A stretch of DNA of 18,764 bases from JBKGYG01 sp046546235. Lineage in GTDB: Bacteria; Bacillota; Clostridia; Lachnospirales; DSM-24629. Below are positions 1 through 8,293 of the stretch, one piece after another. The DNA is taken from assembly GCA_046546235.1 (NCBI GenBank), contig JBKGYG010000036.1, positions 1-18,764 of the forward strand. The letters are read 5' to 3'. Position numbers and translations under genes: made by a program. The notes under the pieces are model-generated. The model ran no database searches, had not been told where the DNA came from, and worked only from the letters and a program-made list of their open reading frames with translations. The stretch's first letter is position 1; each line of letters begins with the position of its first letter.

Positions 1-32
1 TATCAATTTACTATATAAGAATCAATAATTGG

Positions 33-908
33 TTATTTCCCAATTCTATTCTCTCTACCATAATAAAACAAATATTGTTGAGCATATCCCGCAATATCTC
101 CAAATCTTGACGAGGCAAATTCTTGTATCTTTTCAAGCTTAACTTCTTTTTTTAAATATATATGCTCAACCACCCTTTTAATCCAAACGTCAGTAGGAAA
201 AACTTCTCCTCGTGCTAATCCATACAATAATACACAATCAGCAATTTTATTTCCAACCCCTTTAATAGTCAATAATCTTTTTTTTGCATCTTCTGTTGAA
301 ATCTTTTTCAATTCCTTTAGATTAATATCTCCTTTGATAATTTTCTCACATGCATCTATTATATATGGGGCTCTAAAACCAGTCTTGCATTCCCTAAGAC
401 CAGCCTCAGTTGCTTTTATTAATTGTTCTGGTGTTGGAAAAGAATAATATTCAACACCTTCGTATGTACCTATATAATTACCATATGCTTTAGATATTGT
501 TTCTACAATCTTTTTTATATGAGGTATTTGTTTGTTTTGAGATATAATAAAAGATATTAATGTTTCCCATGTATCTTGTCTTAATATTCTTATTCCGTAC
601 TTTTTACTTATTGCACTATACAAAAAATCATCTTGTTTTAATAATATTTTTTTAATTCTTTTATAGTCAGTATTTAGATCAAAATAATCTATCCATATAT
701 TATTAAATTCTTCCATTGTTGTATTAAATAGTGTAATCACATCATCAACTTGCTTTATTCTAAGGATCTTATTGTGTGCTATAATCATATATTCATTTTC
801 TTCTAATTGCTTAAATCTAAAGCATTGGCCACATTCTAATATTTGCTTAATATTAAAGTCCTCAACCTCTTTTATAATTGTATTTGCAAAATCTTGTTTT
901 ATTTTCAT
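33..908 (-). CDS. ogg: 8-oxoguanine DNA glycosylase (OGG1-type, HhH-GPD)
   Basis: Base-excision repair enzyme predicted to remove 8-oxoguanine from DNA and nick the strand by its AP-lyase activity. The 291-residue protein has the OGG1 layout: an N-terminal domain with the GQCFRF motif (residues 27-32; human OGG1 has GQSFRW), then a helical HhH-GPD domain. The helix-hairpin-helix reads IKGVGNKIADC (215-225), which places the Schiff-base lysine at K221, and the conserved Asp is D240 in PTDVW. No C-terminal iron-sulfur cysteine cluster is present, which argues against MutY or endonuclease III. The ATG start has a GGTGG ribosome binding site about 6 nt upstream. It is transcribed away from the DUF6062 gene with a 118-nt shared upstream region. 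Family assignment is firm; exact base-pair preference cannot be read from the sequence. Confidence 0.93.
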   Translation of the reverse strand: MKIKQDFANTIIKEVEDFNIKQILECGQCFRFKQLEENEYMIIAHNKILRIKQVDDVITLFNTTMEEFNNIWIDYFDLNTDYKRIKKILLKQDDFLYSAISKKYGIRILRQDTWETLISFIISQNKQIPHIKKIVETISKAYGNYIGTYEGVEYYSFPTPEQLIKATEAGLRECKTGFRAPYIIDACEKIIKGDINLKELKKISTEDAKKRLLTIKGVGNKIADCVLLYGLARGEVFPTDVWIKRVVEHIYLKKEVKLEKIQEFASSRFGDIAGYAQQYLFYYGRENRIGK

Positions 909-970
909 TTATACCACCTTTATTCAAAAATAAGAATACATAACTTAATCTTTTTAATAATTAATATTTA

Positions 971-979
971 TGATATACT
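971..979 (+). promoter_or_regulatory. Possible extended -10 promoter for the DUF6062 gene
   Basis: TGATATACT fits the extended -10 form TGnTATAAT with one mismatch and would give a leader of about 40 nt. No good -35 is visible 17 nt upstream. A second arrangement, TTGTAA (979-984) and TATACT (1003-1008) 18 nt apart, would put the start within about 15 nt of the GTG codon and is less attractive. Confidence 0.3.
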
Positions 980-1026
980 TGTAAATATATATTTCTTACT
1001 ATTATACTACAAAAGCAGGTGTTAAA

Positions 1027-1743
1027 GTGAAAGAAAAAATTTACACTATTCCAGTTAGAGATGCATTCAAAGAAGACTCAGAGTGTCCTTTTTGCAATCT
1101 TTATCATAAGTTAGAAAAAGAATCCATTGAATTTGTTATGGGTCCTAGTTATATGGAAGATGATGTTAGAGCCGAAACTAACAAAACAGGATTTTGCAAG
1201 CATCATGTTCAAAAACTATATAATCAAAAAAACAGGCTAGGACTTGCATTAATGCTACATACCCATCAATCAAAAGTCAAAAAAGATTTAGAAAAGCTCT
1301 TTAACAAAAACAAAGCTTCTAAAAGTTTTATTAAGAAAAACACAGAAGTTTCACCTTTAAAAGCTTACCTTGATAAAATTGAAACTGATTGCTATATTTG
1401 CAACAAAGTTGATAATCTTATGGATAGATATATAGATACTTTTTTTTATTTATGGAAAAAGGATAAAGATTTTATTGAGTTAGTTAAAGACTGCAAAGGA
1501 TTTTGTAATAATCATTTTGGAATTCTTTATGATGAAAGTTTTAATAAATTAAAAAATAACACATTAGATGAGTTTTTAAATATTATTAAAGATTTATATT
1601 TTGTTAATACTGATAGGGTTCAAGAAGATTTAGATTGGTTTATAACTAAGTTCGACTATAGATATGATAAAGAGCCATGGAAAAATGCAAAAGATGCTCT
1701 TCCAAGAACAATTATAAAAACTAATAGCGTTAAAAATAATTAA
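1027..1743 (+). CDS. DUF6062 family protein, cysteine/histidine-rich, internally duplicated
   Basis: The function is not known. The 238-residue protein matches my recollection of the DUF6062 family, including the N-terminal KEKIYTIPVRDAF and the GPSYMEDD segment (39-46). It has no signal peptide or membrane segment, so it is probably cytoplasmic. Two halves each carry a CxxC ... CxxH set: C20/C23 with C57/H60, and C122/C125 with C160/H163. The gap between the pairs is almost the same in both (34 and 35 residues), which suggests a duplicated metal-binding module, likely zinc; this is an inference. The start is GTG, supported by AGGTG ending 5 nt upstream. It is the only plus-strand gene in the window, divergent from ogg and convergent with the DUF2225 gene, with which it shares a terminator hairpin. 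Confidence 0.85.
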   Translation: MKEKIYTIPVRDAFKEDSECPFCNLYHKLEKESIEFVMGPSYMEDDVRAETNKTGFCKHHVQKLYNQKNRLGLALMLHTHQSKVKKDLEKLFNKNKASKSFIKKNTEVSPLKAYLDKIETDCYICNKVDNLMDRYIDTFFYLWKKDKDFIELVKDCKGFCNNHFGILYDESFNKLKNNTLDEFLNIIKDLYFVNTDRVQEDLDWFITKFDYRYDKEPWKNAKDALPRTIIKTNSVKNN

Positions 1744-1747
1744 AACA

Positions 1748-1772
1748 AAAGCCATTATATAAAAATGGCTTT
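1748..1772. terminator. Shared bidirectional hairpin terminator
   Basis: AAAGCCATT (1748-1756) pairs perfectly with AATGGCTTT (1764-1772) around a 7-nt loop. T-rich tracts follow on both strands (ATTTGTTTT on plus, TTTTGTTTTAATT on minus). It sits between the convergent DUF6062 and DUF2225 genes and overlaps the first bases of the latter's stop codon, so it probably ends both transcripts. Confidence 0.8.
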
Positions 1773-2604
1773 ATTTGTTTTCTTTTTCACGTTGTTCTTT
1801 AATAAGATTTTTTATTTCTCTTGCTTTATCCTTCAGTCTTTCATTAGCAGAACGAGAAGTAATTACTTTAGACAACCAACGTAATGATTCTTCATCTTTT
1901 CCAACTCTTCGTGCAAGTTCTCCTACTAAATATGTTACTGTCATTTCATCCATTCCACACATAGGAAATGACTCTTTTCCAAATGCTTGACTAAAACCAT
2001 CAAATGCATATTTTACAAACTCACGCTCTTGTTGCTCTAATGCTTTTATTATTGAAGGGTCTTTTCGTCTGTATCTTTCTCTTTTTCCTCTTAATACCCA
2101 AGTTATCTTTAGACAAGTATACGCCTTCTCACTTGGTTTACCTTTTTTTACTATAGTATTAATAAGTGCTAACTTATACCTAGTTAATGTTTCATCATAA
2201 TCATAAATTTCTTTACCTTGAGCTAATCCTTTGAAGTTTGAAGAGACATTTTCTCTAACCCACTTTTTCTGCACTGAAGTTATATTTTTAAAAAATCGAT
2301 TTAATGCTGCATATCCACAATAAGGACATACTACCGCATCATATTTTATTGGGTCTATTGCATCATATATAGGTCTTAAATCGGTCTCTACCTCATTCAG
2401 TCTAGCCTTGCCTGTTTTAACTGCCTTCGATTTGAAATTCCGATCACAAACAGGACAATTATAACTTCTGTCATAAACAATATCAATCTCTTTCATTTTT
2501 AATTGTTCATAGTGCATCTCTTCCTCATCATCTTCATCATAAATATCAACTTCTTCAAATTCAGTTAACCCTAATTTTTCTAGTTCGGAAAATATGTTCT
2601 TCAA
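1771..2604 (-). CDS. DUF2225 family protein with two CxxC knuckles
   Basis: The function is unknown. The 277-residue protein resembles the DUF2225 family common in Firmicutes. A very acidic stretch lies at about 17-30 (EEVDIYDEDDEEEM). Two cysteine knuckles follow, C50-P-V-C53 and C93-P-Y-C96, which look like a zinc ribbon. The rest is a helical, Lys/Arg/Glu-rich region without membrane segments, suggesting a soluble cytoplasmic protein. The start codon is TTG: GAGGTG lies 6 nt upstream, and no in-frame ATG precedes the conserved part. The SD sequence overlaps the TGA stop of glnS, whose end is only 10 nt away, so the two genes are very probably co-transcribed and translationally coupled. It converges on the DUF6062 gene, another CxxC-rich protein, but a functional link is not shown. 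Confidence 0.85.
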   Translation of the reverse strand: MKNIFSELEKLGLTEFEEVDIYDEDDEEEMHYEQLKMKEIDIVYDRSYNCPVCDRNFKSKAVKTGKARLNEVETDLRPIYDAIDPIKYDAVVCPYCGYAALNRFFKNITSVQKKWVRENVSSNFKGLAQGKEIYDYDETLTRYKLALINTIVKKGKPSEKAYTCLKITWVLRGKRERYRRKDPSIIKALEQQEREFVKYAFDGFSQAFGKESFPMCGMDEMTVTYLVGELARRVGKDEESLRWLSKVITSRSANERLKDKAREIKNLIKEQREKENK

Positions 2605-2610
2605 TTACCA

Positions 2611-2617
2611 CACCTCA
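2611..2617 (-). promoter_or_regulatory. Ribosome binding site of the DUF2225 gene, overlapping the glnS stop
   Basis: Read on the minus strand, TGAGGTG contains both the glnS stop codon (TGA) and the SD core GAGGTG, followed by 6 nt and the TTG start. This arrangement fixes the TTG start and indicates translational coupling. Confidence 0.75.
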
Positions 2618-4312
2618 TTTTTTGTCAGGTTTATAAGAGCTCTTTAATGATACAATACGGTTAAAAACTAAATGATCATGTGTAGTATCTTTTGAGTCCA
2701 CACAAAAATATCCATGTCTTAAAAACTGAAACTTATCACCAATATTAGCATCTTTAACTACTGGTTCAATATAACAATCTTTTAGTACTTCTAATGAATT
2801 ATCATTAACATTCCATTCCCTATTATCATTTATTAAAGGTTCCCCTTCTTTTAGAACGTGCTCATATAATCTTACTTCTGACTTTACAGCGTAAGGTGCT
2901 GCAACCCAATGTATTGTTCCCTTAACTTTTCTTCCAGTAAAACCTGTCCCACTTTTAGTCTCTGGATCATATGTGCAATGAAGTTCAATAACTTCACCCT
3001 TTTCATTCTTAATAACTTCTTCACATTTGATAAAATATGCATGCTTTAACCTAACTTCGTTTCCAAGATATAACCTGCGATATTTCTTAGGCGGATCTTC
3101 CATAAAATCTTCTTGTTCTATATATAACTCTCTACAAAATGGCATTTTTCTTTTTCCCATTTCTTTATTTTCCTGATTATTATCTGCTTCTAGGTATTCA
3201 ACTTGACCTTCTGGGTAATTTGTAATAACTACTTTTAAAGGTCTTAAAACCCCCATTAATCTTGGTTTCTTCAATTTAAGATCTTCTCTTATACAATATT
3301 CTAACATAGCATAATCAACAGAACTTTGACTTTTAGACACCCCTACTAACTCCATAAATGTCTTTATAGATTCAGGAGTAAAACCTCTTCTTCTAAGAGC
3401 TGATAATGTAACCAGTCTAGGATCATCCCATCCATCAACAATGCCATCATCTACAAGTTTTTTAAGATTACGTTTGCCTGTTATAACGTCTGTCAAATAT
3501 AATTTTGAGAACTCAATTTGTTTTGGAGAATTCTCAATTTCTAATTCTTTTAAAAACCAATCATATAAAGGTCTATGATCTTCAAATTCTAAAGTACATA
3601 TTGAATGAGTTACCCCTTCTATAGCATCTTCTATAGGGTGAGCAAAATCATACATAGGATAAATACACCATTTATCCCCTGTATTATGATGTGTCATACG
3701 AGCAATACGATAAATCACAGGATCACGCATATTAATATTTGGTGATGCCATATCAATCTTAGCCCTTAATACTTTAGCTCCATCTTGAAACTCTCCATTT
3801 TTCATTTTCTCAAAAAGCGAAAGATTTTCTTCCACTGTTCTATTTCTATAAGGACTCTCTTTTCCTGGTTCTTTTAAAGTCCCTCTGTATTCTCTTATTT
3901 TATCAGCTTTTAAATCATCTACATATGCTTTCCCTTTTTTTATTAGCTTAATAGCACTTTCATACATTTTATCAAAGTAATTAGAAGCAAAAAATAGTCT
4001 ATCTTCATATTTCGCACCTAACCATTTAACATCTTCAATTATAGAATCAACAAATTCTGCTTTTTCTTTCATTGGATTAGTGTCATCAAATCTAAGTTTA
4101 AATTCCCCATTATACTTGTGCGCTAATCCATAATTTAATAAAATTGATTTTGCATGTCCTATATGCAAAAAACCATTAGGTTCTGGAGGAAATCGAGTTA
4201 CAACCTTATTATAAACTCCTTCTTCTAAATCCTTTTCAATAATTTGTTCTATAAAATTCTTAGAGACAATTTCATTATCTTCATCTGCTTTATTTAATTC
4301 ATTGTTTCCCAT
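2615..4312 (-). CDS. glnS: Glutaminyl-tRNA synthetase
   Basis: Charges tRNA-Gln directly with glutamine. The protein (565 residues from this start) has the class I Rossmann signature PPEPNGFLHIGHAKS (HIGH at about 50-53), the GlnRS/GluRS-type LRFDDTNP segment, the DGWDDPR motif, and a C-terminal beta-barrel anticodon-binding region containing VRLKHAYFIKC. Length is close to the usual 550 residues. The KMSKS-like loop reads VITGKR, whereas E. coli GlnRS has VMSKR; the lysine is kept. I chose ATG at 4312 rather than the TTG one codon earlier because AAGGAGG lies 7 nt before the ATG but only 4 nt before the TTG. A strong promoter lies upstream. Many Firmicutes make Gln-tRNA indirectly through GatCAB, so a true GlnRS here is informative. 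It is the first gene of a glnS-DUF2225 operon. Confidence 0.95.
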   Translation of the reverse strand: MGNNELNKADEDNEIVSKNFIEQIIEKDLEEGVYNKVVTRFPPEPNGFLHIGHAKSILLNYGLAHKYNGEFKLRFDDTNPMKEKAEFVDSIIEDVKWLGAKYEDRLFFASNYFDKMYESAIKLIKKGKAYVDDLKADKIREYRGTLKEPGKESPYRNRTVEENLSLFEKMKNGEFQDGAKVLRAKIDMASPNINMRDPVIYRIARMTHHNTGDKWCIYPMYDFAHPIEDAIEGVTHSICTLEFEDHRPLYDWFLKELEIENSPKQIEFSKLYLTDVITGKRNLKKLVDDGIVDGWDDPRLVTLSALRRRGFTPESIKTFMELVGVSKSQSSVDYAMLEYCIREDLKLKKPRLMGVLRPLKVVITNYPEGQVEYLEADNNQENKEMGKRKMPFCRELYIEQEDFMEDPPKKYRRLYLGNEVRLKHAYFIKCEEVIKNEKGEVIELHCTYDPETKSGTGFTGRKVKGTIHWVAAPYAVKSEVRLYEHVLKEGEPLINDNREWNVNDNSLEVLKDCYIEPVVKDANIGDKFQFLRHGYFCVDSKDTTHDHLVFNRIVSLKSSYKPDKK

Positions 4313-4370
4313 CAAAGAGCCTCCTTAAATCTGTATATAATTACTTCAATTATAATTGTATTATTACCTA

Positions 4371-4398
4371 ATGATACCATATTTTATTAAAATGTCAA
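4371..4398 (-). promoter_or_regulatory. SigA-type promoter of glnS
   Basis: On the minus strand a perfect -35 TTGACA (4393-4398) is followed after 16 nt by TATCAT (4371-4376), preceded by TGG, giving an extended -10. The predicted start near 4364 leaves a leader of about 50 nt before the SD. No T-box motif is visible in that leader. Confidence 0.7.
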
Positions 4399-4425
4399 AG
4401 AAGATGAATATAATACTTTTTTTAT

Positions 4426-6864
4426 TCAAATTTCATTTATCAACAACTGAAAATATGCAAATAAGAATTTAAATGGCGAACTTGTATAGATATATTGATG
4501 CCAAAAATCTAAAATAATATTTATATTTTCATTAACATACCTATATAATTCATATACTCCTTTATATTCTGATGCTAAAATCGTAACAACTATATCATCT
4601 GAAAAGCTACTTGAACCATCAGAAAAATCAACCTCTGCAGTTATTTTGTATGATTGAATTCTATCTAATTTAGTTGAATCCACTACATTCCATTCTAATG
4701 TATATGGGGCGTTATTATCTTCAGCAACCTTTTTCCCATCTAAAATGAAGTTTACTCTTTCAACCTCTTTACTATCAAAAACATCTGCAAGAATAATAAT
4801 AGGTTCTTCTTTTATATCATCTATATAATAAACTTCTCTTTCTGATTTTATTTCTAATACTTCTGGCTCTCTTTTTTCTTCAACTTCATCAAAACCTTCT
4901 TCTTTTTCTATATTGTCTTTATCTTTATTCTCATCCTTCTCATAAGTAATTGATCCTCCGCCAGGCTCTACTCCATATATTAAATCACCATCATCATAAA
5001 CAGGAATATAATCTGTCTTTTTTAATTCAGATGCTGTTAAATTATTAAAAGACGGATCATTATCTGAATCCCAAAAAGAAGTATTCTCGGGTGCTAATAA
5101 TCTAAATTGCGTTTCTCTTTTAGATTCGGATTGTCCACCAGGGTATATCTTCGTTCCAGAAAAATCTATCTCCACAAAGTAAATATGCTTATCCTCATTC
5201 CAAGGTTTTAGTTCTGATACCTTCGAACCTTGACTATAACCTGAAGTTATTGAAATATCACTAGCTGTATAACCATTTTCATAAATTTCAGTAAGATCTA
5301 CAAAATACCTAAAAGATAATTTATCACCTACTCTAGCTGGCCATGCTGATTTATTATATAAAAACGCTCTAATTTCAACAAAATTAGATGATGATGCGTT
5401 AATACTGGCTTCGACAAAAAATTCTTCTGAAGGTTCTTCAATTGCATTTAGATCGCTTATTCCTGTACCACCATAATTAGCATACATTTTAGTAAGAGCC
5501 CCTACAAACCCTGCATTGTAATCACAAGCAACTTCATTAGATACATAATCACTAACCGAATCAGAGTAATTATCATTACTATCAGGACCTCCAACAAGAG
5601 CTCCTACAAGAGTATGTCTATGATTTGAAGGTTCCTCTAAATTATTAGTCCAAGAACCATGTGCTGTTCTATGATGCGGGTGTTTAGGAGAGTCTTCACC
5701 AAATCCCACTACATAACTTCTTCCTGTACTTCCTAAGGCATAATCTACTTGTTCTTTAGCAAAATCATTATATACTTTTTTCTTATTAGCAGGGCACTTA
5801 TCCCAATCTGCATAAATACTTGCAAGAAAAGCAGTAGTAGTCGCATATCTTAATGAACCCCATTGATCCAACCAAGCTAGCCCATCAGGTGTATATGTAA
5901 TACGTTCTCCATCACTTGTTCCTGTTGTCCAATAATCTAAATATTTTTCAACTTTGTTTTTATATATATCTTTTCCTGTTATTTTAGCTAATAATAACTC
6001 TGCCCCATAATGCACGTCATCCCAACTCTGAGTCCAAGTATATTCACCACTACATAATTTATTCAGTTCTTCTGCCTTTCTTAAATAACTATTATCATTT
6101 GTGCTTAAATATAGCCATGTAGCTGCCCAAGTTAATTCATCATAATATCCACTCCAAGAATCATAAAAACCATTTGCAGCTGTATAACCTTCATCACTTC
6201 TTGTTTCATCAGCAAATTCAAATAATTCTTTAGCATGCTTTAGACATAATTCAGCATATTCAGGATCACTATCCGCAAATACTATTGATGCTGCCGCTAA
6301 AGCTGCAGCAGTTCCACCAACCACACAAGAACCTGGATTGTCTTTTGTTACTTTATGTGCTGGTCTATCCATTTGCATTACTTCTGCTGGTCCCCACCAA
6401 GCATGGTCTGCATTACCATCTCCAACTTGATAATAATAAACATATTTTGAAGGATGACATTTTATAAAATAATCTGTTGCTACTTTTATTTCTTTTTTTA
6501 GATATTCTAGTTGTCCTAATTCTTTAAGAGTTTCTTCTTCTTCATAAATTGTCCAAGCCAACATAGACGTCGTGTATGCCATAGGCAGATTAAACTTAAC
6601 ATGATCCCCTGCATCATACCAGCCACCAGTTAAGTCCAGGCCTACATCAGCTCCGTCATTAAGTCCAGAATCACCACGCCAATTATTTCTAATATCATCA
6701 CTTAACTCTCCTGATCTTTGGAATTCATAAAACATAATAGCTTTTTGTAATGCTTCAGCATAATTAAAATCTTCATCTTCTGCATTACTATAATAATTAT
6801 TAGGAAAAGAACTAACAACAATTATAGCAACTATTAAACCAATGATAATAATACCTCTTTTCAA
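4426..6864 (-). CDS. Secreted GH9 endoglucanase with CBM3c and Ig-like domain
   Basis: Predicted exported cellulase that hydrolyses beta-1,4-glucan with inversion. Layout of the 812 residues: signal peptide 1 to about 28; GH9 catalytic domain about 33-465; CBM3c-like module about 481-633, typical of processive GH9 enzymes; acidic Lys/Glu linker 641-668; bacterial Ig-like domain about 669-764; aromatic tail 767-812. Catalytic residues are visible: the DAGDH motif with D84 and D87, H398 in HPHHRTAHGS, and E444 in VSNEVACDYNAGF as the likely general acid. There is no dockerin, SLH, LPXTG or CBM3b, so it appears non-cellulosomal. The start is TTG, chosen because GGGAGGG lies 7 nt upstream and the signal peptide begins there; the next in-frame Met (M44) is inside the mature enzyme. 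No clear intrinsic terminator follows. The gene is in one frame with intact motifs. Confidence 0.95.
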   Translation of the reverse strand: MKRGIIIIGLIVAIIVVSSFPNNYYSNAEDEDFNYAEALQKAIMFYEFQRSGELSDDIRNNWRGDSGLNDGADVGLDLTGGWYDAGDHVKFNLPMAYTTSMLAWTIYEEEETLKELGQLEYLKKEIKVATDYFIKCHPSKYVYYYQVGDGNADHAWWGPAEVMQMDRPAHKVTKDNPGSCVVGGTAAALAAASIVFADSDPEYAELCLKHAKELFEFADETRSDEGYTAANGFYDSWSGYYDELTWAATWLYLSTNDNSYLRKAEELNKLCSGEYTWTQSWDDVHYGAELLLAKITGKDIYKNKVEKYLDYWTTGTSDGERITYTPDGLAWLDQWGSLRYATTTAFLASIYADWDKCPANKKKVYNDFAKEQVDYALGSTGRSYVVGFGEDSPKHPHHRTAHGSWTNNLEEPSNHRHTLVGALVGGPDSNDNYSDSVSDYVSNEVACDYNAGFVGALTKMYANYGGTGISDLNAIEEPSEEFFVEASINASSSNFVEIRAFLYNKSAWPARVGDKLSFRYFVDLTEIYENGYTASDISITSGYSQGSKVSELKPWNEDKHIYFVEIDFSGTKIYPGGQSESKRETQFRLLAPENTSFWDSDNDPSFNNLTASELKKTDYIPVYDDGDLIYGVEPGGGSITYEKDENKDKDNIEKEEGFDEVEEKREPEVLEIKSEREVYYIDDIKEEPIIILADVFDSKEVERVNFILDGKKVAEDNNAPYTLEWNVVDSTKLDRIQSYKITAEVDFSDGSSSFSDDIVVTILASEYKGVYELYRYVNENINIILDFWHQYIYTSSPFKFLFAYFQLLINEI

Positions 6865-6946
6865 CTTAATACCCTCCCTTAATACTTTATATTAATCTAT
6901 AAAATTAAAAATATTAGTTTATATATATACAATATCACTAATTAGC

Positions 6947-6975
6947 ATTATAACATATGATTTATTCTAATTAAA
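6947..6975 (-). promoter_or_regulatory. Likely promoter of the GH9 gene
   Basis: TGTTATAAT on the minus strand (6947-6955) is a perfect extended -10. A weak -35, TTTAAT (6970-6975), lies 17 nt upstream. The leader would be about 75 nt. No catabolite-repression (cre) operator is evident nearby. Confidence 0.5.
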
Positions 6976-7097
6976 TTATATATTTAAAACTTTTTCAAAT
7001 AACTTCTGCTATTGATTATAGCTTATTCCCTAGCATCATCAGTACAACCACCAAATTCTACACTTTAAAAAGCAAGACTTTCTTAAAAAAAATTAAA
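6976..7097. other. Intergenic spacer upstream of the GH9 gene
   Basis: Part of the 377-nt gap 6865-7241, which holds the GH9 promoter (6947-6975), this AT-rich stretch, the hairpin terminator at 7084-7122, and about 120 nt of AT-rich sequence up to the hydrolase stop. No further gene or recognised riboswitch is visible in it. Confidence 0.5.
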
Positions 7098-7122
7098 AGC
7101 TCAGATAATTTTTATCTGAGCT
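7084..7122 (-). terminator. Hairpin terminator of the LysM-SleB hydrolase gene
   Basis: A perfect 10-bp stem, AGCTCAGATA (7098-7107) with TATCTGAGCT (7113-7122), has a 5-nt loop. On the minus strand it is followed by TTTTAATTTTTTTT. It lies 119 nt past the hydrolase stop codon and isolates it from the GH9 gene. Confidence 0.85.
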
Positions 7123-7241
7123 AATGTATAGAAAGTCAATCTTTATGTTAATTATAGTAAAATAATATATATACAAATGCGTGATGTTTTAAATATTTTA
7201 TTTGGAAAAATTAGTGATTGGAGATTTAACGAAGTTTCTTT

Positions 7242-8225
7242 TTATAAATAAAAAACATGTTCTCCTATTTTGGTGTAAATTTGCCTATTATACATAATCC
7301 AATAACTTACCGATTTATCAGGATTTAAAAAGAATAAACTATTGCCAATATTATTATTCCCTTCAAGTGCTTCTTTAGCTGCTTTATAGCTATCTTCATT
7401 TGGTTCATTATATATAGTATGATTAGCTACAGGCGTAAATTGTATTCCATAATTATCATCAAAAATAACACCTTTTATTGTATTAGGAAATTCGTTACTA
7501 TTTTTTCTATTTATAATAACATTTGCAACTGCTAGTTTACCAGCATAAGGCTCTGCCTCAGCTTCTGCATGAATTATTTTTGCTAACCAATCCAACTCTT
7601 CTTGAGAATAACTATGTTGCTGATTGTTATTATTTATTTTGTCCCCTATATTTACTATATATTGATTAGCATCCCAGTTTATATTTTCTACTCCTAATGC
7701 TTCTGCAAAAAATCTAACAGGAACATAAGTCCTATCAATATATAGCTTTACTGGAGCATCTAATTTTACAGATTTACCATTTATCTTAGCTATATCAGAA
7801 CCTCTGACTACTTCAATAATATTTCCATCCTTAAATATTTGAGCTGTAGATGTTTCTTGTATCCATTTTACATCATCAACATTTAAAGCCTCTGCAATAA
7901 ATCTTAGTGGTACAAACACTCTATTTTCTTCGATATATGGTTGTCTATCAAAATTAACTGTATTACCATTAACATTAACACTTATTGGTTTTATAGTATT
8001 TACAATTACCATATCCCCCACTTGGAGATTATGAATATTAAATTTATTAACACTTTGAAGGGTAGCGATATTTTTATTGTATCTATGTGAAATAGACCAA
8101 AATGTATCTCCTGATTTAACTGTATGCATTTGATAAGATGCTGAGTTTGCAAAAACACTAATTGAACTTATATTAATTAACAGTAGTGTAAAAACTATAC
8201 TTACTATTATTCTTTTTGCTTTCAC
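7242..8225 (-). CDS. Secreted SleB-type cell wall hydrolase with LysM and copper-amine-oxidase-N-like domain
   Basis: Predicted exported peptidoglycan or spore-cortex hydrolase of the SleB/CwlJ (Hydrolase_2) family. The 327 residues comprise a signal peptide (1 to about 27), one LysM at about 33-77 (TVKSGDTFWSISHRYN ... LQVGDMVIV) for peptidoglycan binding, and a copper-amine-oxidase N-terminal-like domain at about 82-194 with two stalk repeats, RVFVPLRFIAEAL (102-114) and RTYVPVRFFAEAL (165-177). The catalytic domain spans about 210-327; HAEAEAEPYAGK aligns with the SleB motif and makes E221 the probable catalytic Glu. The start is GTG with AAAGGAGAG 8 nt upstream. A near-consensus vegetative promoter precedes it, so expression may not be limited to sporulation. 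It lies downstream of a shorter paralogue but has its own promoter and terminator. I do not call it sleB because the domain layout differs from that germination enzyme. Confidence 0.9.
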   Translation of the reverse strand: MKAKRIIVSIVFTLLLINISSISVFANSASYQMHTVKSGDTFWSISHRYNKNIATLQSVNKFNIHNLQVGDMVIVNTIKPISVNVNGNTVNFDRQPYIEENRVFVPLRFIAEALNVDDVKWIQETSTAQIFKDGNIIEVVRGSDIAKINGKSVKLDAPVKLYIDRTYVPVRFFAEALGVENINWDANQYIVNIGDKINNNNQQHSYSQEELDWLAKIIHAEAEAEPYAGKLAVANVIINRKNSNEFPNTIKGVIFDDNYGIQFTPVANHTIYNEPNEDSYKAAKEALEGNNNIGNSLFFLNPDKSVSYWIMYNRQIYTKIGEHVFYL

Positions 8226-8249
8226 TTAAATCACTCTCCTTTCATAGAG

Positions 8250-8278
8250 AGTATAAGTAATTTGACCTATAAGTTCAA
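8250..8278 (-). promoter_or_regulatory. SigA-type promoter of the LysM-SleB gene
   Basis: TTGAAC (8273-8278) and TATACT (8250-8255) on the minus strand are separated by exactly 17 nt. The predicted start, near 8243, gives a short leader that begins at about the SD sequence. Confidence 0.7.
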
Positions 8279-8293
8279 CATGAAAAACTTGGA

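Noticed and set aside
843..1025. Open frame of 60 codons on the plus strand before the DUF6062 gene
   Set aside because: Most of it overlaps the start of ogg and the divergent promoter region; the translation is low-complexity Ile/Leu/Tyr without a plausible ribosome binding site.
4426..6864. Reading the GH9 protein as a cellulosomal subunit
   Set aside because: No dockerin repeats are present, and no scaffoldin or other cellulosome gene lies in the window.
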